Assembly: GCF_001659725.1 (NCBI RefSeq)
Contig: NZ_CP015922.1
Coordinates: 1,240,001 to 1,304,000 of the forward strand
Length of the DNA: 64,000 bases
Origin: Polynucleobacter wuianus
GTDB lineage: Bacteria > Pseudomonadota > Gammaproteobacteria > Burkholderiales > Burkholderiaceae
Direction: 5' to 3'
Shown in pieces: positions 9,017-17,543 of the stretch. Both the position numbers and the translations under genes were made by a program. Each line of letters begins with the position of its first letter. Positions within the stretch are counted from its first letter, which is position 1. A model generated the notes under the pieces. That model was not told where the DNA came from. It saw only the letters and a list, made by a program, of their open reading frames with translations, and ran no database searches.

Positions 9017-9883
9017 ATGGCTTACCTGATGACTACTGAAAACTATTACCTCACCCTTACTTGCCCTAACAAGCCTGGCATTGTTGCTGCCGTATCCACA
9101 TATATCTTTCAGGCGGGTGGCGATATTGAAGAAGCCCAACAGTTTGATGACAAGGCATCTAAACGATTTTTCATGCGTGTGAGCTTTAGCTGCCCAACGG
9201 ATGGCAATACATTGCGCTCCGGTTTTACGGAAATTGCCAAACGCTTTGAGCTCACCTGGAATCTACGTGCCGTTAAAGATCTGAAGCGCGTATTGATCAT
9301 GGCCTCAAAGCTAGACCATTGCTTAGTTGATCTTTTATACCGCTGGCGTATCGGTGAACTACCGATGATTATCTGCGGCATTGTTTCCAATCATCCGCGC
9401 GATGTGTATGCCAGCATTGATTTTGCAGACATTCCTTTTTATCACTTACCAGTGACCCCAGAAACAAAGCCTGCACAAGAAGCCAAATTATTAGAGATCA
9501 TTGCCGAGTCTAAGGTAGACATGGTGATTTTGGCGCGTTACATGCAGATTTTGTCGGATGATTTATCGACCAAATTATCAGGCCGTTGCATCAACGTTCA
9601 CCATTCCTTCTTGCCCAGCTTTAAAGGTGCTAAGCCATACCATCAAGCACACGCGCGCGGGATTAAATTGATTGGCGCTACTTCACATTTTGTGACTAGT
9701 GATTTAGATGAAGGCCCGATCATTGAGCAAGACGTTACTCGCGTCACCCACGGTGATACGCCAGATGACTTGGTTCGCAAGGGTCGTGATTTAGAGCGCA
9801 CTGTTTTATCTCGTGCTCTACGTTATTACTTGCATGACCGCGTCTTAATTAACGGCACTACCTCAGTCGTATTCTCCGACTAA
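9017..9883 (+). CDS. purU: Formyltetrahydrofolate deformylase
   Basis: Hydrolyses 10-formyl-THF to formate and THF, balancing one-carbon pools and feeding formate to PurT-type purine synthesis. Of 288 aa, an ACT domain spans about 10-85 (LTCPNKPGIVAAVSTYIFQ) and the formyltransferase domain about 95-285. The catalytic signature INVHHSFLPSFKGAKPYHQA and the Asp of TSDLDEGPIIEQDV are present. Starts are possible at TTG 9014, ATG 9017 or ATG 9029; the last gives the N-terminus MTTENYYLTL, closest to homologues. The Shine-Dalgarno match is weak for all. Confidence 0.93.
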   Translation: MAYLMTTENYYLTLTCPNKPGIVAAVSTYIFQAGGDIEEAQQFDDKASKRFFMRVSFSCPTDGNTLRSGFTEIAKRFELTWNLRAVKDLKRVLIMASKLDHCLVDLLYRWRIGELPMIICGIVSNHPRDVYASIDFADIPFYHLPVTPETKPAQEAKLLEIIAESKVDMVILARYMQILSDDLSTKLSGRCINVHHSFLPSFKGAKPYHQAHARGIKLIGATSHFVTSDLDEGPIIEQDVTRVTHGDTPDDLVRKGRDLERTVLSRALRYYLHDRVLINGTTSVVFSD

Positions 9884-9902
9884 TTTCTAATAGCACGACT
9901 TA

Positions 9903-10679
9903 TTAAGGCCTGACCCCTGGAGACTCTAGGGGCAGTCCACGTGCACGCCACGCCAGAAACAATTCAAGCTGAGCCATTTCTGGTGAGCCATATTCATATT
10001 GCTGTGCCCTCACTCCACTCATACAGTTGCGCAGGCGGCGCTGTAAAGAGCCTAAGGTTTGCCATTCCAAACGATAGATTGGATACGCATTGGGATGACC
10101 TTGGGGAATTGGGCTGCCGCCCAATTTCAAGCCTGCACGCTCCTCATGGCACTGAGCACAAGACAAGTTCAGTTGCCCCATACGCTCATAAAAGGACTGA
10201 CGGCCTTTTTGCAGGGATGCTCGATTTTCTGGGGTCTCTTTGACTGCAATGGGCATCCCCTTTGATTGGTTTGCAATGTAAGCAGTGAGCGAGAGTAGTT
10301 CTTTACTTTCGTAGGCCAACGAAGAAGCGCCTTGAGCACCTGCTCGGCATTGATTAATTTGCCCCTCAAGTGTCTGCAAGCTTCCTTTAATCATTTTCGG
10401 AAAAACGGTTGCCACACCGCGCATGGACTTCTTGGCGTCACCATGACAACTGGCACAGGATTGATTATTTTTTTCAGAAGGCTTATTCCACAAAGCCTCT
10501 CCATCACCAACCCAAAACATCGCTGGGTTCAGGCTTGGATCATCTTGCATAGCTTTATTTTCAGCAGACATCAGTTCATAGCTGGATTGCAGTTTAGGCT
10601 TAACGCCATCGCCTGCTGCTAATAGGGTCGATCCACTAAAAATTAAACAGCAAGTAATCAGAAACTGCTGTTTACTCAT
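9903..10679 (-). CDS. soxA: Sulfur-oxidation c-type cytochrome SoxA (diheme)
   Basis: Catalytic subunit of SoxAX, which oxidatively conjugates thiosulfate to the SoxY carrier cysteine in the periplasm. Its 258 aa show a signal peptide (about 1-22), a first heme site CASCHG followed by SMRGVATVFP, and a second heme site CAQCH followed by GSPIPQGHPNAYPIYRLEW. The segment RLRNCMSGVRA contains the cysteine that ligates the active-site heme and becomes a persulfide. Both CxxCH sites are intact, so this is the diheme form. The start overlaps the soxZ stop by 4 bases. It ends the ior-sox unit, and no soxB or soxCD follows: the next gene is convergent purU. Confidence 0.9.
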   Translation of the reverse strand: MSKQQFLITCCLIFSGSTLLAAGDGVKPKLQSSYELMSAENKAMQDDPSLNPAMFWVGDGEALWNKPSEKNNQSCASCHGDAKKSMRGVATVFPKMIKGSLQTLEGQINQCRAGAQGASSLAYESKELLSLTAYIANQSKGMPIAVKETPENRASLQKGRQSFYERMGQLNLSCAQCHEERAGLKLGGSPIPQGHPNAYPIYRLEWQTLGSLQRRLRNCMSGVRAQQYEYGSPEMAQLELFLAWRARGLPLESPGVRP

Positions 10680-11005
10680 GACACTGTGATATTAGCTTGG
10701 TTCATCGCTTCATATCCATCATCACCAGTCCACTTGAACTCTAATACTCCAGTCTCAGTGGCGATCGTCGTAAAGATGATGAGAGGATTGGCGCCAATTC
10801 CCGAATAAAAGTCTGCCTTAAAAATCTCGATATTGTTATAGGTACAAGTAAATACCCGAATAATGTCGCGCGGAATTAACTTACCACCCTCGGTATACCG
10901 AAAACCAGATTCCATATCATGCTGGGCAATCGCTCGGATTTCAATAATCGAACCCTTCTTTGCGCTAGATGGCATAGTAATTGAGGTGCGTGAGGTTTTT
11001 CTCAT
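10676..11005 (-). CDS. soxZ: Thiosulfate-oxidation carrier subunit SoxZ
   Basis: Forms the SoxYZ heterodimer that carries sulfur intermediates. The 109 aa contain the family segments SSAKKGSIIEIRAIAQHDMESG, FTCTYNNIEIFKADFYSGIGANP and FKWTGDDGYEA. There is no signal peptide, as usual, since SoxZ is exported in complex with SoxY. A good ribosome site (GAGGA) lies in the 9-base gap after soxY. The length matches the family. Confidence 0.9.
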   Translation of the reverse strand: MRKTSRTSITMPSSAKKGSIIEIRAIAQHDMESGFRYTEGGKLIPRDIIRVFTCTYNNIEIFKADFYSGIGANPLIIFTTIATETGVLEFKWTGDDGYEAMNQANITVS

Positions 11006-11014
11006 AATCTGTCC

Positions 11015-11497
11015 TCACACCAACTCAGTACAAGCTGAAAGTGTCACTAAAGTTTCCGCCTGACCTTGATAAAAACTTCCATTACTCATCTGCGCAATAG
11101 CTCGAACAATCTGACTATCAGCCAAACGAACCCGAGTAGTGATATTGGCTGTACCTGAGCGTGGCGATAGGTAAACCGTAAAGATATTGGGCAATGGATT
11201 GCCCTCAGCAATGACATGAATCGCTTTGACATAATCATTCGCTGTCATTGGACTCTCAACGCTCACCTTGAGCACCACTAAATTACCATTCTCAACCAGC
11301 GGTGGAATTACCAGCTTTACTTTTCCATCAAGCACTGGCTTACCACCGGTAATTTCTTGAATCGCTTTTGATGCATCTTCTGGCTTAGCAAATGCTGTTA
11401 ATGGGCTAAACCAGGCACCCAAGGCCAGCAGGCCAAATTTTTGAATGCGCTTAAACCATGTGCGACGGCTGTTTTGAATCCATTCTTTACGCATCAT
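11015..11497 (-). CDS. soxY: SoxY-like sulfur carrier with non-canonical C-terminus
   Basis: Sulfur carrier partner of SoxZ. The 160 aa carry a twin-arginine signal (SRRTWFKRIQKF followed by a hydrophobic stretch ending TAFA), as expected for SoxY, then the SoxY beta-sandwich (PPLVENGNLVVLKVSVESPM, NIFTVYLSPRSGTANITTRVRL). Canonical SoxY ends in a flexible GGCGG arm whose Cys holds the substrate. This protein ends VTLSACTELV. The only cysteine of the mature chain is at the equivalent place, but the flanking glycines are gone and the tail is two residues longer. No frameshift restores GGCGG. The start overlaps soxX by 4 bases. Confidence 0.82.
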   Translation of the reverse strand: MMRKEWIQNSRRTWFKRIQKFGLLALGAWFSPLTAFAKPEDASKAIQEITGGKPVLDGKVKLVIPPLVENGNLVVLKVSVESPMTANDYVKAIHVIAEGNPLPNIFTVYLSPRSGTANITTRVRLADSQIVRAIAQMSNGSFYQGQAETLVTLSACTELV

Positions 11498-11943
11498 TGA
11501 ACACTCGTATTTAAAGAAAGTAAAAATGCCACGACGTCCTCAATCTCTTGACCACTCAAGATAGTTTGTCCAACAAACTTGGGGGCAACCCGATTGAGAA
11601 GATCAGTTCGGTAATAGGCCGGCATGATGGTATTGGAATTAAAGTGACTTGTGTCCACAATTCTGGCTCTTAGTTGAGGTGCTGTATATCGGGCAACACT
11701 ACTACTGAGCTCTGGTGCCAAGTTACCCTGAAAACGCTCTTCGGGAAACGGCCCGCTGTGGCACAGCAAACACAAACCCGTTTGGCGGCTGGCCACAATA
11801 GTGCGTCCACGTAAGGCATCTCCAGGGATTACCGTTAGCGGCTGATCAATGACGCCATTGACAATCGTTTGCGCAGCAGCCAGATTGAGATTGAGGGCGA
11901 CCAGCAAGAGTATTGCTAGTACGCACCCCTTTCTCATAAACAT
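11494..11943 (-). CDS. soxX: Sulfur-oxidation c-type cytochrome SoxX
   Basis: Monoheme electron-accepting subunit of SoxAX. Its 149 aa have a signal peptide (about 1-25), one heme site CLLCHSGPFPEERFQG, the SoxX segment APELSSSVARYTAPQLRARI, and a methionine in NTIMPAYYRT that is the likely distal heme ligand. The C-terminal helix (EIEDVVAFLLSL) is standard. It begins 21 bases after iorB on the same strand and overlaps soxY by 4 bases, which ties the sox genes to the ior genes. ATG 11943 and ATG 11937 are both possible starts. Confidence 0.88.
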   Translation of the reverse strand: MFMRKGCVLAILLLVALNLNLAAAQTIVNGVIDQPLTVIPGDALRGRTIVASRQTGLCLLCHSGPFPEERFQGNLAPELSSSVARYTAPQLRARIVDTSHFNSNTIMPAYYRTDLLNRVAPKFVGQTILSGQEIEDVVAFLLSLNTSVQ

Positions 11944-11964
11944 CGAATCACAGAACTGAGCTAA

Positions 11965-14181
11965 TTAAACCAGCTTAATGCCGCTGTTTTTCAAAGGTAC
12001 TGTGCGATAGCGTTTTCCAGTAGCACGATAGATTGCATTGAGCACTGCAGGAGCCGCAACCGCAATCGTAGGCTCGCCAACACCACCCCACTCTTTACCG
12101 CCACCCTGAATCACAATGGTCTCTACCTTTGGCATCTGGGATAGGCGAATCGAATTGAAGGTATCAAAGTTCTTCTGTACCACGGCACCTTTATCAATTG
12201 TGATTTCTTCTTCGAACAAAGCAGATAGGCCATATACAAATGAACCAGAGACCTGGCGTGATACCTGTGCTGGGTTAACGATATAACCAGGATCAGTAGC
12301 AGCAACGATGCGATGAATCTTCACTTCATTGCCATTCTTCACGGATAACTCACATGCTGCAGCGACATAGCTACCGAAGGAGCGCATTTGCGCAACCCCA
12401 CGATAAACACCAGGAGCAGCAGGTTTAGTCCAGCCAATACCATCGGCTACTGCATTCAGAACAGCAACTGCACGCGGGAACTCTTGCATGTGCTTACGAC
12501 GGAACTCCACAGCATCCATGCCCGTTGCCTCAGCTAACTCATCCATAAATGTTTCAATGAATACGGCATTCTGGTTCACGTTCACGCCACGCCAAAACCC
12601 GGGTGGCACATGTGTATTGCGCATTGCATGATCAATCGTGAGATTCGGGAAGCTATAAGTAATACCATGCTCACCTGAAGGCTCCAAGCCCTGGAAGGTC
12701 AACGGATCTTTACCTTTATTGGCAGCAACTACTGCAGGACGTACCGCAGCCAAAATAGATTGGCCAGATAAACGCATATTCAAACCGGTAACATTTTTCT
12801 TATCGTCAATAGCCGCAGTCATCTTACACATCATGACTGGGTGGTAACGACCCTGGGTCATGTCTTCTTCACGTGTCCAGATCAACTTAATGGGTGTGCC
12901 CGGCATTTGCTTGGCAATATTGACCGCCTGAGTTGTGTAATCTTGGAAAGCGCCGCGGCGACCAAAGCCGCCACCTAGATTTACTTTGTAGACATTACAC
13001 TTCTCTGCAGGCAATCCAGAAGCAGCGATCACCGCAGCCAAAGATGCTTCACCGTCTTGTGTTGGCACCCATGCTTCGCAAGAATCTGCAGTCCACTTGG
13101 CAGTGGCCGTCTGTGGTTCAAGGGTTGCGTGATTCAAAAATGGATAGAAGTAAGTCGCCTCAATCTTCTTAGATGCATTTGATAGTGCAGAATGCACATC
13201 GCCATTAGTAGTATGCACAAATGCATCATTCGCAGTCAGACCCTCTTCCAACATCTTCTTAATAGAAGCGCTAGTGACATTACCGTTCGCGCCGTTATCC
13301 CAAACAATATTGACTTGATCTAAAGCGGTTTTAGCTTGCCAGAAGGTTTCAGCAACCACAGCTACAGCTGAATCACCAACTTGAACTACTTTCTTTACGC
13401 CCTTCATACTCTGTGCTTTAGCAGCGTCATAGCTCTTGACCTTGCCGCCAAATACTGGAGACTCTTTGATGTTAGCGACCAACATACCTGGCATCTTTAA
13501 GTCAATCGCATATACCTGACGACCAGTCACCTTATCTGCAACACCGTCGATACGATTGACTGGCTTACCAATCAACTTCCACTCTTTTGGATCTTTTAAT
13601 GGAACTTCAGTTGGCACTGGTAATTGTGAGGCTGCTACAGAAACTTTTCCAAATGTTGTTTTACGGCCAGATGGTGTATGCGTGATCAGACTATTGGATG
13701 CTACGCATTCAGTAACTGGAACATTCCATTGATTTGCTGCTGCCTGAATTAGCATCATGCGTGCTGCTGCACCGCCCTTACGAACATACTGTTCTGATGT
13801 ACGGATACCGCGGCTACCACCAGTTGAGTAACTGCCCCAGGCTTGTTTACGCTTAAGACTCTCTGCTGGCGATGGATATTCGTAGCTCACTTTTTTCCAG
13901 TCGCATTCCAACTCTTCTGCAACCATTTGCGCCAAACCCGTAATAGTGCCTTGACCCATTTCCGAACGGACAATACGCACGATGACATCATCGTTGGGTT
14001 TAACAACAACCCACACACCAATCTCCGGGGTTGCCAGTGGGGTCATAGCGGTTGTGCCAGTGCCCATTGCAGCATTTGCTGCAGACATAAATGTCAGATC
14101 AAAGCCGATTGCCAAACCGGTAGCAATCGCACTAGAGCCAACTACAAAATGACGGCGGGAGGTATTAATAGTAGTAGTCAT
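11965..14181 (-). CDS. iorB: Molybdopterin-binding subunit of an isoquinoline 1-oxidoreductase-type molybdenum hydroxylase
   Basis: Large subunit of a xanthine-oxidase-family enzyme that hydroxylates an aromatic heterocycle or aldehyde with water and passes electrons to IorA. The 738 aa begin with a Tat signal (SRRHFVVGSSAIATGLAIG), so the enzyme is periplasmic. Motifs of the IorB branch follow (MGQGTITGLAQMVAEELECDW, NLGGGFGRRGAFQDYT), and the catalytic Glu is E703 in GVGEPTIAVAAPA. A strong ribosome site (GGAGG) precedes the ATG, 9 bases after iorA. No FAD subunit and no XdhC-type maturation gene is adjacent. The substrate is unknown. Confidence 0.87.
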   Translation of the reverse strand: MTTTINTSRRHFVVGSSAIATGLAIGFDLTFMSAANAAMGTGTTAMTPLATPEIGVWVVVKPNDDVIVRIVRSEMGQGTITGLAQMVAEELECDWKKVSYEYPSPAESLKRKQAWGSYSTGGSRGIRTSEQYVRKGGAAARMMLIQAAANQWNVPVTECVASNSLITHTPSGRKTTFGKVSVAASQLPVPTEVPLKDPKEWKLIGKPVNRIDGVADKVTGRQVYAIDLKMPGMLVANIKESPVFGGKVKSYDAAKAQSMKGVKKVVQVGDSAVAVVAETFWQAKTALDQVNIVWDNGANGNVTSASIKKMLEEGLTANDAFVHTTNGDVHSALSNASKKIEATYFYPFLNHATLEPQTATAKWTADSCEAWVPTQDGEASLAAVIAASGLPAEKCNVYKVNLGGGFGRRGAFQDYTTQAVNIAKQMPGTPIKLIWTREEDMTQGRYHPVMMCKMTAAIDDKKNVTGLNMRLSGQSILAAVRPAVVAANKGKDPLTFQGLEPSGEHGITYSFPNLTIDHAMRNTHVPPGFWRGVNVNQNAVFIETFMDELAEATGMDAVEFRRKHMQEFPRAVAVLNAVADGIGWTKPAAPGVYRGVAQMRSFGSYVAAACELSVKNGNEVKIHRIVAATDPGYIVNPAQVSRQVSGSFVYGLSALFEEEITIDKGAVVQKNFDTFNSIRLSQMPKVETIVIQGGGKEWGGVGEPTIAVAAPAVLNAIYRATGKRYRTVPLKNSGIKLV

Positions 14182-14190
14182 ATTTCCTCC

Positions 14191-14640
14191 TTAAGCTTTG
14201 CTAGCAGCATGAATTGCTGCGCGCACTTGTTGGAATGTGCCGCAACGGCAGATATTGGTAATGGATTCATCGATTTGCGCATCTGTTGGCTTTGGGTTAT
14301 TACGCAACAAAGCAGTTGTTGCCATCACCATGCCAGACTGGCAGTAGCCACACTGTGGCACTTGGTTATCAACCCAAGCTTTTTGCACCTTAGAAAGCTG
14401 TCCACTCTTCTCTAAACTCTCAATGGTTTCAATTTTCTTGCCTTCGGCTGCAGCAACAGGCAATGAGCAGCTGCGAACTGCTTGACCCTCAAACAAAACA
14501 GTACAAGCACCGCATTGACCCACTCCACAACCATACTTGGTTCCGGTGAGGCCAATTTGCTCACGAATTACCCACAGTAATGGGGTATCTGGATCTACAT
14601 CCACCTTATATTTCTTGCCATTGACATTTAACTCAGCCAT
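14191..14640 (-). CDS. iorA: (2Fe-2S) subunit of the molybdenum hydroxylase
   Basis: Small electron-transfer subunit pairing with IorB. The 149 aa hold two [2Fe-2S] clusters: a plant-type site with C38, C43, C46 and C58 (YGCGVGQCGACT, VRSC), and a second site with C97, C100, C131 and C133 (QCGYCQSGM, ICRCG). There is no signal peptide, so it is presumably carried across the membrane with Tat-exported IorB. It is the first gene of the six-gene ior-sox unit. The promoter should lie in the 152-base gap shared with divergent lrgA. Confidence 0.9.
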   Translation of the reverse strand: MAELNVNGKKYKVDVDPDTPLLWVIREQIGLTGTKYGCGVGQCGACTVLFEGQAVRSCSLPVAAAEGKKIETIESLEKSGQLSKVQKAWVDNQVPQCGYCQSGMVMATTALLRNNPKPTDAQIDESITNICRCGTFQQVRAAIHAASKA

Positions 14641-14792
14641 GAGCGGTCTCCTATTTATCTCTGTTCTTGTTTTACTTTTGATACTTATTTTTTAAGGGGC
14701 TTTACTACAAAACCCCTATTAATTTCCTATATTTATCTTACTCAAGAAATCATTTATTGCTATGCAACATAAATCAGAGCCTGTAAGATCAG

Positions 14793-15143
14793 ATGATGAT
14801 TTCTGGCCTAGTACAAATTCTTCTTTTTCAAAGTCTTGGTGAGTTAGTTTCCAAGTTACTACTCCCCACCCTGCCAGGTCCAGTGATTGGCTTGGTCATG
14901 CTGGTTGGATGGCTGGTCATTCGCAAGGGTATTAATACTGAACTGGCTATGGTGGCAGATGGCTTCAGTCAATATCTGGGCTTACTCTTTGTGCCTGCTG
15001 CAGTTGGCGTTGTGCTATTTCTACCGCAACTCAAGGCCAATGCATTGGCCATCATATCCGCACTAGTTGCTAGCGTCATCCTGACTATTGGATCAAGTGC
15101 TCTGGTGGTTCGCTTTTTAAGCAAGAAAGCTAGCCATGAGTGA
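14793..15143 (+). CDS. lrgA: LrgA/CidA family holin-like membrane protein
   Basis: 116 aa, almost entirely hydrophobic, with about four membrane segments and the family pattern LGELVSKLLLPTLPGPVIGLVML near the N-terminus. LrgA/CidA proteins are small inner-membrane proteins linked to murein hydrolase control and, in newer work, to export of pyruvate or other small metabolites. The gene overlaps lrgB by 8 bases, so the two are translated together. ATG 14793 and 14796 are adjacent in-frame starts. Confidence 0.85.
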   Translation: MMISGLVQILLFQSLGELVSKLLLPTLPGPVIGLVMLVGWLVIRKGINTELAMVADGFSQYLGLLFVPAAVGVVLFLPQLKANALAIISALVASVILTIGSSALVVRFLSKKASHE

Positions 15144-15864
15144 AAAGCATTCGATTGTAGAAATTTGGGTTTACTTATCGGGTAGCCCGCTCTTTGCACT
15201 CTTTATCACTTTAGCCGCCTATCAGATTGGCCTCACTATTTATAAGCACGCTAAGCAAAATCCCTTAGCTAATCCCGTGGCTATAGCCATCTTGATTGTG
15301 GCTAGCACTATCACGCTCATTGAAATGCCCTACTCAACTTACTTTGAGGGTGCGCAATTTATTCACTTCTTACTCGGATCTGCCACTGTATCTTTGGCAA
15401 TTCCGATCTATCGGGGGTTGAGTAGTCTTAAAGGTAGATCTTTGCCTTTAATTGCATCGCTGTGTACCGGTGGTTTAGTTTCTATTGTGAGCGCCGTAGA
15501 AATTGCCAGACTTTTAGGAGCTGATAGCAGCATTACTGGTGCCATGTATCCAAAATCAGTGACCGCTCCAATTGCGATGGGTATTGCTGAGCGCATTGGT
15601 GTGTCACCCACTTTGACAGCCATCTTTGCCGTGAGCACTGGAATACTAGGCGCTATCTTGGCGCCCTTTGTGCTCAACGCATTGGGTATGAAAGCTTGGT
15701 GGCAAAGAGGATTTGCGATTGGTATTGGCGCACACGGCATCGGTACCTCACGCGCATTTAGCATTCACCCTGAAGCGGGAACCTATGCAAGCCTTGCGAT
15801 GGGAATGAACGGCGTGATTAGCGCTGTTGCTATCCCCATCATCTATCACTTATTTAATAAGTAA
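15136..15864 (+). CDS. lrgB: LrgB/CidB family membrane protein
   Basis: 242 aa polytopic inner-membrane protein with about six to seven hydrophobic segments. Typical LrgB features are EMPYSTYFEGAQFIHFLLGSATVSLAIPIY, then TGAMYPKSVTAPIAMGIAERIG and the C-terminal GAHGIGTSRAF. It partners LrgA directly upstream. The convergent higA gene ends 13 bases beyond the stop. Confidence 0.88.
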   Translation: MSEKHSIVEIWVYLSGSPLFALFITLAAYQIGLTIYKHAKQNPLANPVAIAILIVASTITLIEMPYSTYFEGAQFIHFLLGSATVSLAIPIYRGLSSLKGRSLPLIASLCTGGLVSIVSAVEIARLLGADSSITGAMYPKSVTAPIAMGIAERIGVSPTLTAIFAVSTGILGAILAPFVLNALGMKAWWQRGFAIGIGAHGIGTSRAFSIHPEAGTYASLAMGMNGVISAVAIPIIYHLFNK

Positions 15865-15877
15865 TTCATTATTGAGT

Positions 15878-16204
15878 TTAAGCAGCATGCAGTGCTGGTA
15901 TGCGAGCATGCTTTACTTTTGGCTTAATAGTCTTTCTTGCTTTCCATAAATCGCAAGCAGATTGTTGAGCCAACCAAACGCTGGCGCTACCACCATTCTT
16001 TACACCAAGCCACGCCTCGATACGCAAAGCCATTTCAGGAGATATCGCAGCCTTGGCATTTAATACACGCGACAAAGCAGGACGAGTAACACCCAGCTGC
16101 TTGGCCGCTGCAGTTACAGTCAACTCTAGAGCAGGCAAGATATCATCTCGCAAGATGAGCCCTGGATGGGGTGGGTTGTGCATTTTTCTCATTTTTATCG
16201 TCAA
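15878..16204 (-). CDS. higA: HigA-family antitoxin (XRE helix-turn-helix)
   Basis: Antitoxin and likely autorepressor of HigB. The 108 aa contain the HigA opening HNPPHPGLILRDDIL, then an HTH (about 31-62, with TAAAKQLGVTRPALSRVLN) and a short helical tail. The TTG at 16204 overlaps the higB stop (TTGA) and has AGGA at good spacing. ATG 16192 and ATG 16183 are in-frame alternatives without a good ribosome site. Toxin-first order with overlapping antitoxin is the usual HigBA arrangement. Confidence 0.88.
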   Translation of the reverse strand: MTIKMRKMHNPPHPGLILRDDILPALELTVTAAAKQLGVTRPALSRVLNAKAAISPEMALRIEAWLGVKNGGSASVWLAQQSACDLWKARKTIKPKVKHARIPALHAA

Positions 16205-16479
16205 TGGTAATCCTGATAATTCACCAGCATTGCATCTTCCCCTTCAAATCTAAATGTCATCCGCCAGTTTCCGCTCACCACAATTGAGTAGTGGCCCACA
16301 GACTTTCCTTGAAGCAAATGAAGGCGCCAGCCCGGCAAATTCATATCCTCCCAGGATCTCGCCTCACTCAACCTTGCGAGTTGTCGCGAGAGCCGTGGAG
16401 CATGCGCGCTTTGGATGCCTGCTCTACTACCTGTTTCAAAAAATAGCTGCAATCCTTTGTGGCGAAACGATTTGATCAT
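16201..16479 (-). CDS. higB: HigB/RelE-family mRNA interferase toxin
   Basis: 92 aa RelE-fold toxin. Homologues cleave mRNA on the ribosome. Family features include SFRHKGLQLFFETGS at the start, a central basic helix (HAPRLSRQLARL), PGWRLHLLQGKSVGHYSIVV and the C-terminal NWRMTFRFEGEDAMLVNYQDYH. It is the first gene of the two-gene operon. The start ATG is at 16479, with the promoter presumably in the 67 bases shared with the downstream end of the Bug gene. Confidence 0.88.
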   Translation of the reverse strand: MIKSFRHKGLQLFFETGSRAGIQSAHAPRLSRQLARLSEARSWEDMNLPGWRLHLLQGKSVGHYSIVVSGNWRMTFRFEGEDAMLVNYQDYH

Positions 16480-16546
16480 ACCACATTGTATAGCATAGCG
16501 TTACACCAATATTGAGTCTCCATAAAGGCATATTTACATTATGGAA

Positions 16547-17524
16547 TTACTCAGATTTGATTTGAGCGGCTTTCACAATCGGTGCAAATCGCACTAAGTC
16601 GCCCTTAATTTGCTCACCAAATTTTTCAGGTGTACCAGGTGATGGGAAGATACCCATGGATAGAAGCTTCGCCTTACCTTCAGGTGAATTCAGGATCTCA
16701 TTTAAAGCTTGATTCAATTTGGTAATAATCGGTTTCGGTGTTTTTGCTGGGGCTAGTAATCCAACCCAATCATCAATCACAAAATCTTTGACGCCACTCT
16801 CGATAAAAGTTGGCACATCAGGCATGCTTGGACTACGTTTTGCACTCGACACAGCAATCGCTTTAATTCTGCCAGTAGCAACGTATTGATTTGCTCCAGC
16901 AACTGCAGTGTAGACAAGAGGAATATTGCCACCCAATAAATCTAGCAAAGCTTGACCACCCCCTTTATAGGGAACATGAACCAAGTTCGCGCCTGTCTTT
17001 TGCTTAAAGAGCTCTCCTGCGATATGCGGAGTTCCACCAGACCCGGATGTGCCATAAGACAGTCCATTAGGATCCTTTTTGGATATCGCAATAACGTCTG
17101 CCAAAGTCTTACCCTGAAAATCGTTATTCGCAACAATGATCAAAATGGCGTCACCAATTTTTCCGATAGGTGCAAAGTCTTTCACGCTATCAAAGGGCAC
17201 CTTGTCAAAAAGTGAAGGATTGATTGATAAAGTACCCGCATAACCCAATAACAAAGTGTAGCCATCAGGTTCAGCAGTGGCAACCATTTGAGTGCCAATA
17301 TTGCCAGATGCGCCAGGCTTGTTATCGGCAATCACTTGTTGACCCAGCTTCAATGACAATTGCTCCGCAATGAATCTCCCTGAGGTATCCGTTACGCCAC
17401 CTGGTGTAAACGGAATGATTAAGCGAATGGGTCGATTGGGATAATTTGATTGTGCAAAGCCAGCCAACGAAGTCAGGGCTGTCAGCAAAAAAATGGCGGA
17501 TGAGAAGTAACGATGTAATGTCAT
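16547..17524 (-). CDS. Bug/TctC family periplasmic substrate-binding protein
   Basis: 325 aa with a signal peptide (about 1-24) and the Bug fold. Typical segments are YPNRPIRLIIPFTPGGVTDTSGR, VIADNKPGASGNIG and TLLLGYAGTLSINPSLF. Bug proteins bind carboxylates or amino acids with high affinity and work either with TctAB transporters or as orphan receptors. No tctA or tctB is in the window. It starts 19 bases after the isocitrate lyase-family gene on the same strand, so ligand and enzyme substrate may be related. Confidence 0.88.
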   Translation of the reverse strand: MTLHRYFSSAIFLLTALTSLAGFAQSNYPNRPIRLIIPFTPGGVTDTSGRFIAEQLSLKLGQQVIADNKPGASGNIGTQMVATAEPDGYTLLLGYAGTLSINPSLFDKVPFDSVKDFAPIGKIGDAILIIVANNDFQGKTLADVIAISKKDPNGLSYGTSGSGGTPHIAGELFKQKTGANLVHVPYKGGGQALLDLLGGNIPLVYTAVAGANQYVATGRIKAIAVSSAKRSPSMPDVPTFIESGVKDFVIDDWVGLLAPAKTPKPIITKLNQALNEILNSPEGKAKLLSMGIFPSPGTPEKFGEQIKGDLVRFAPIVKAAQIKSE

Positions 17525-17543
17525 GGCAAACCTTTATCTAGTT

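Noticed and set aside
13843..14415. 190-aa plus-strand frame opposite iorA/iorB
   Set aside because: Shadow of two well-recognised genes; Cys/His-rich composition is a by-product of their codon use.
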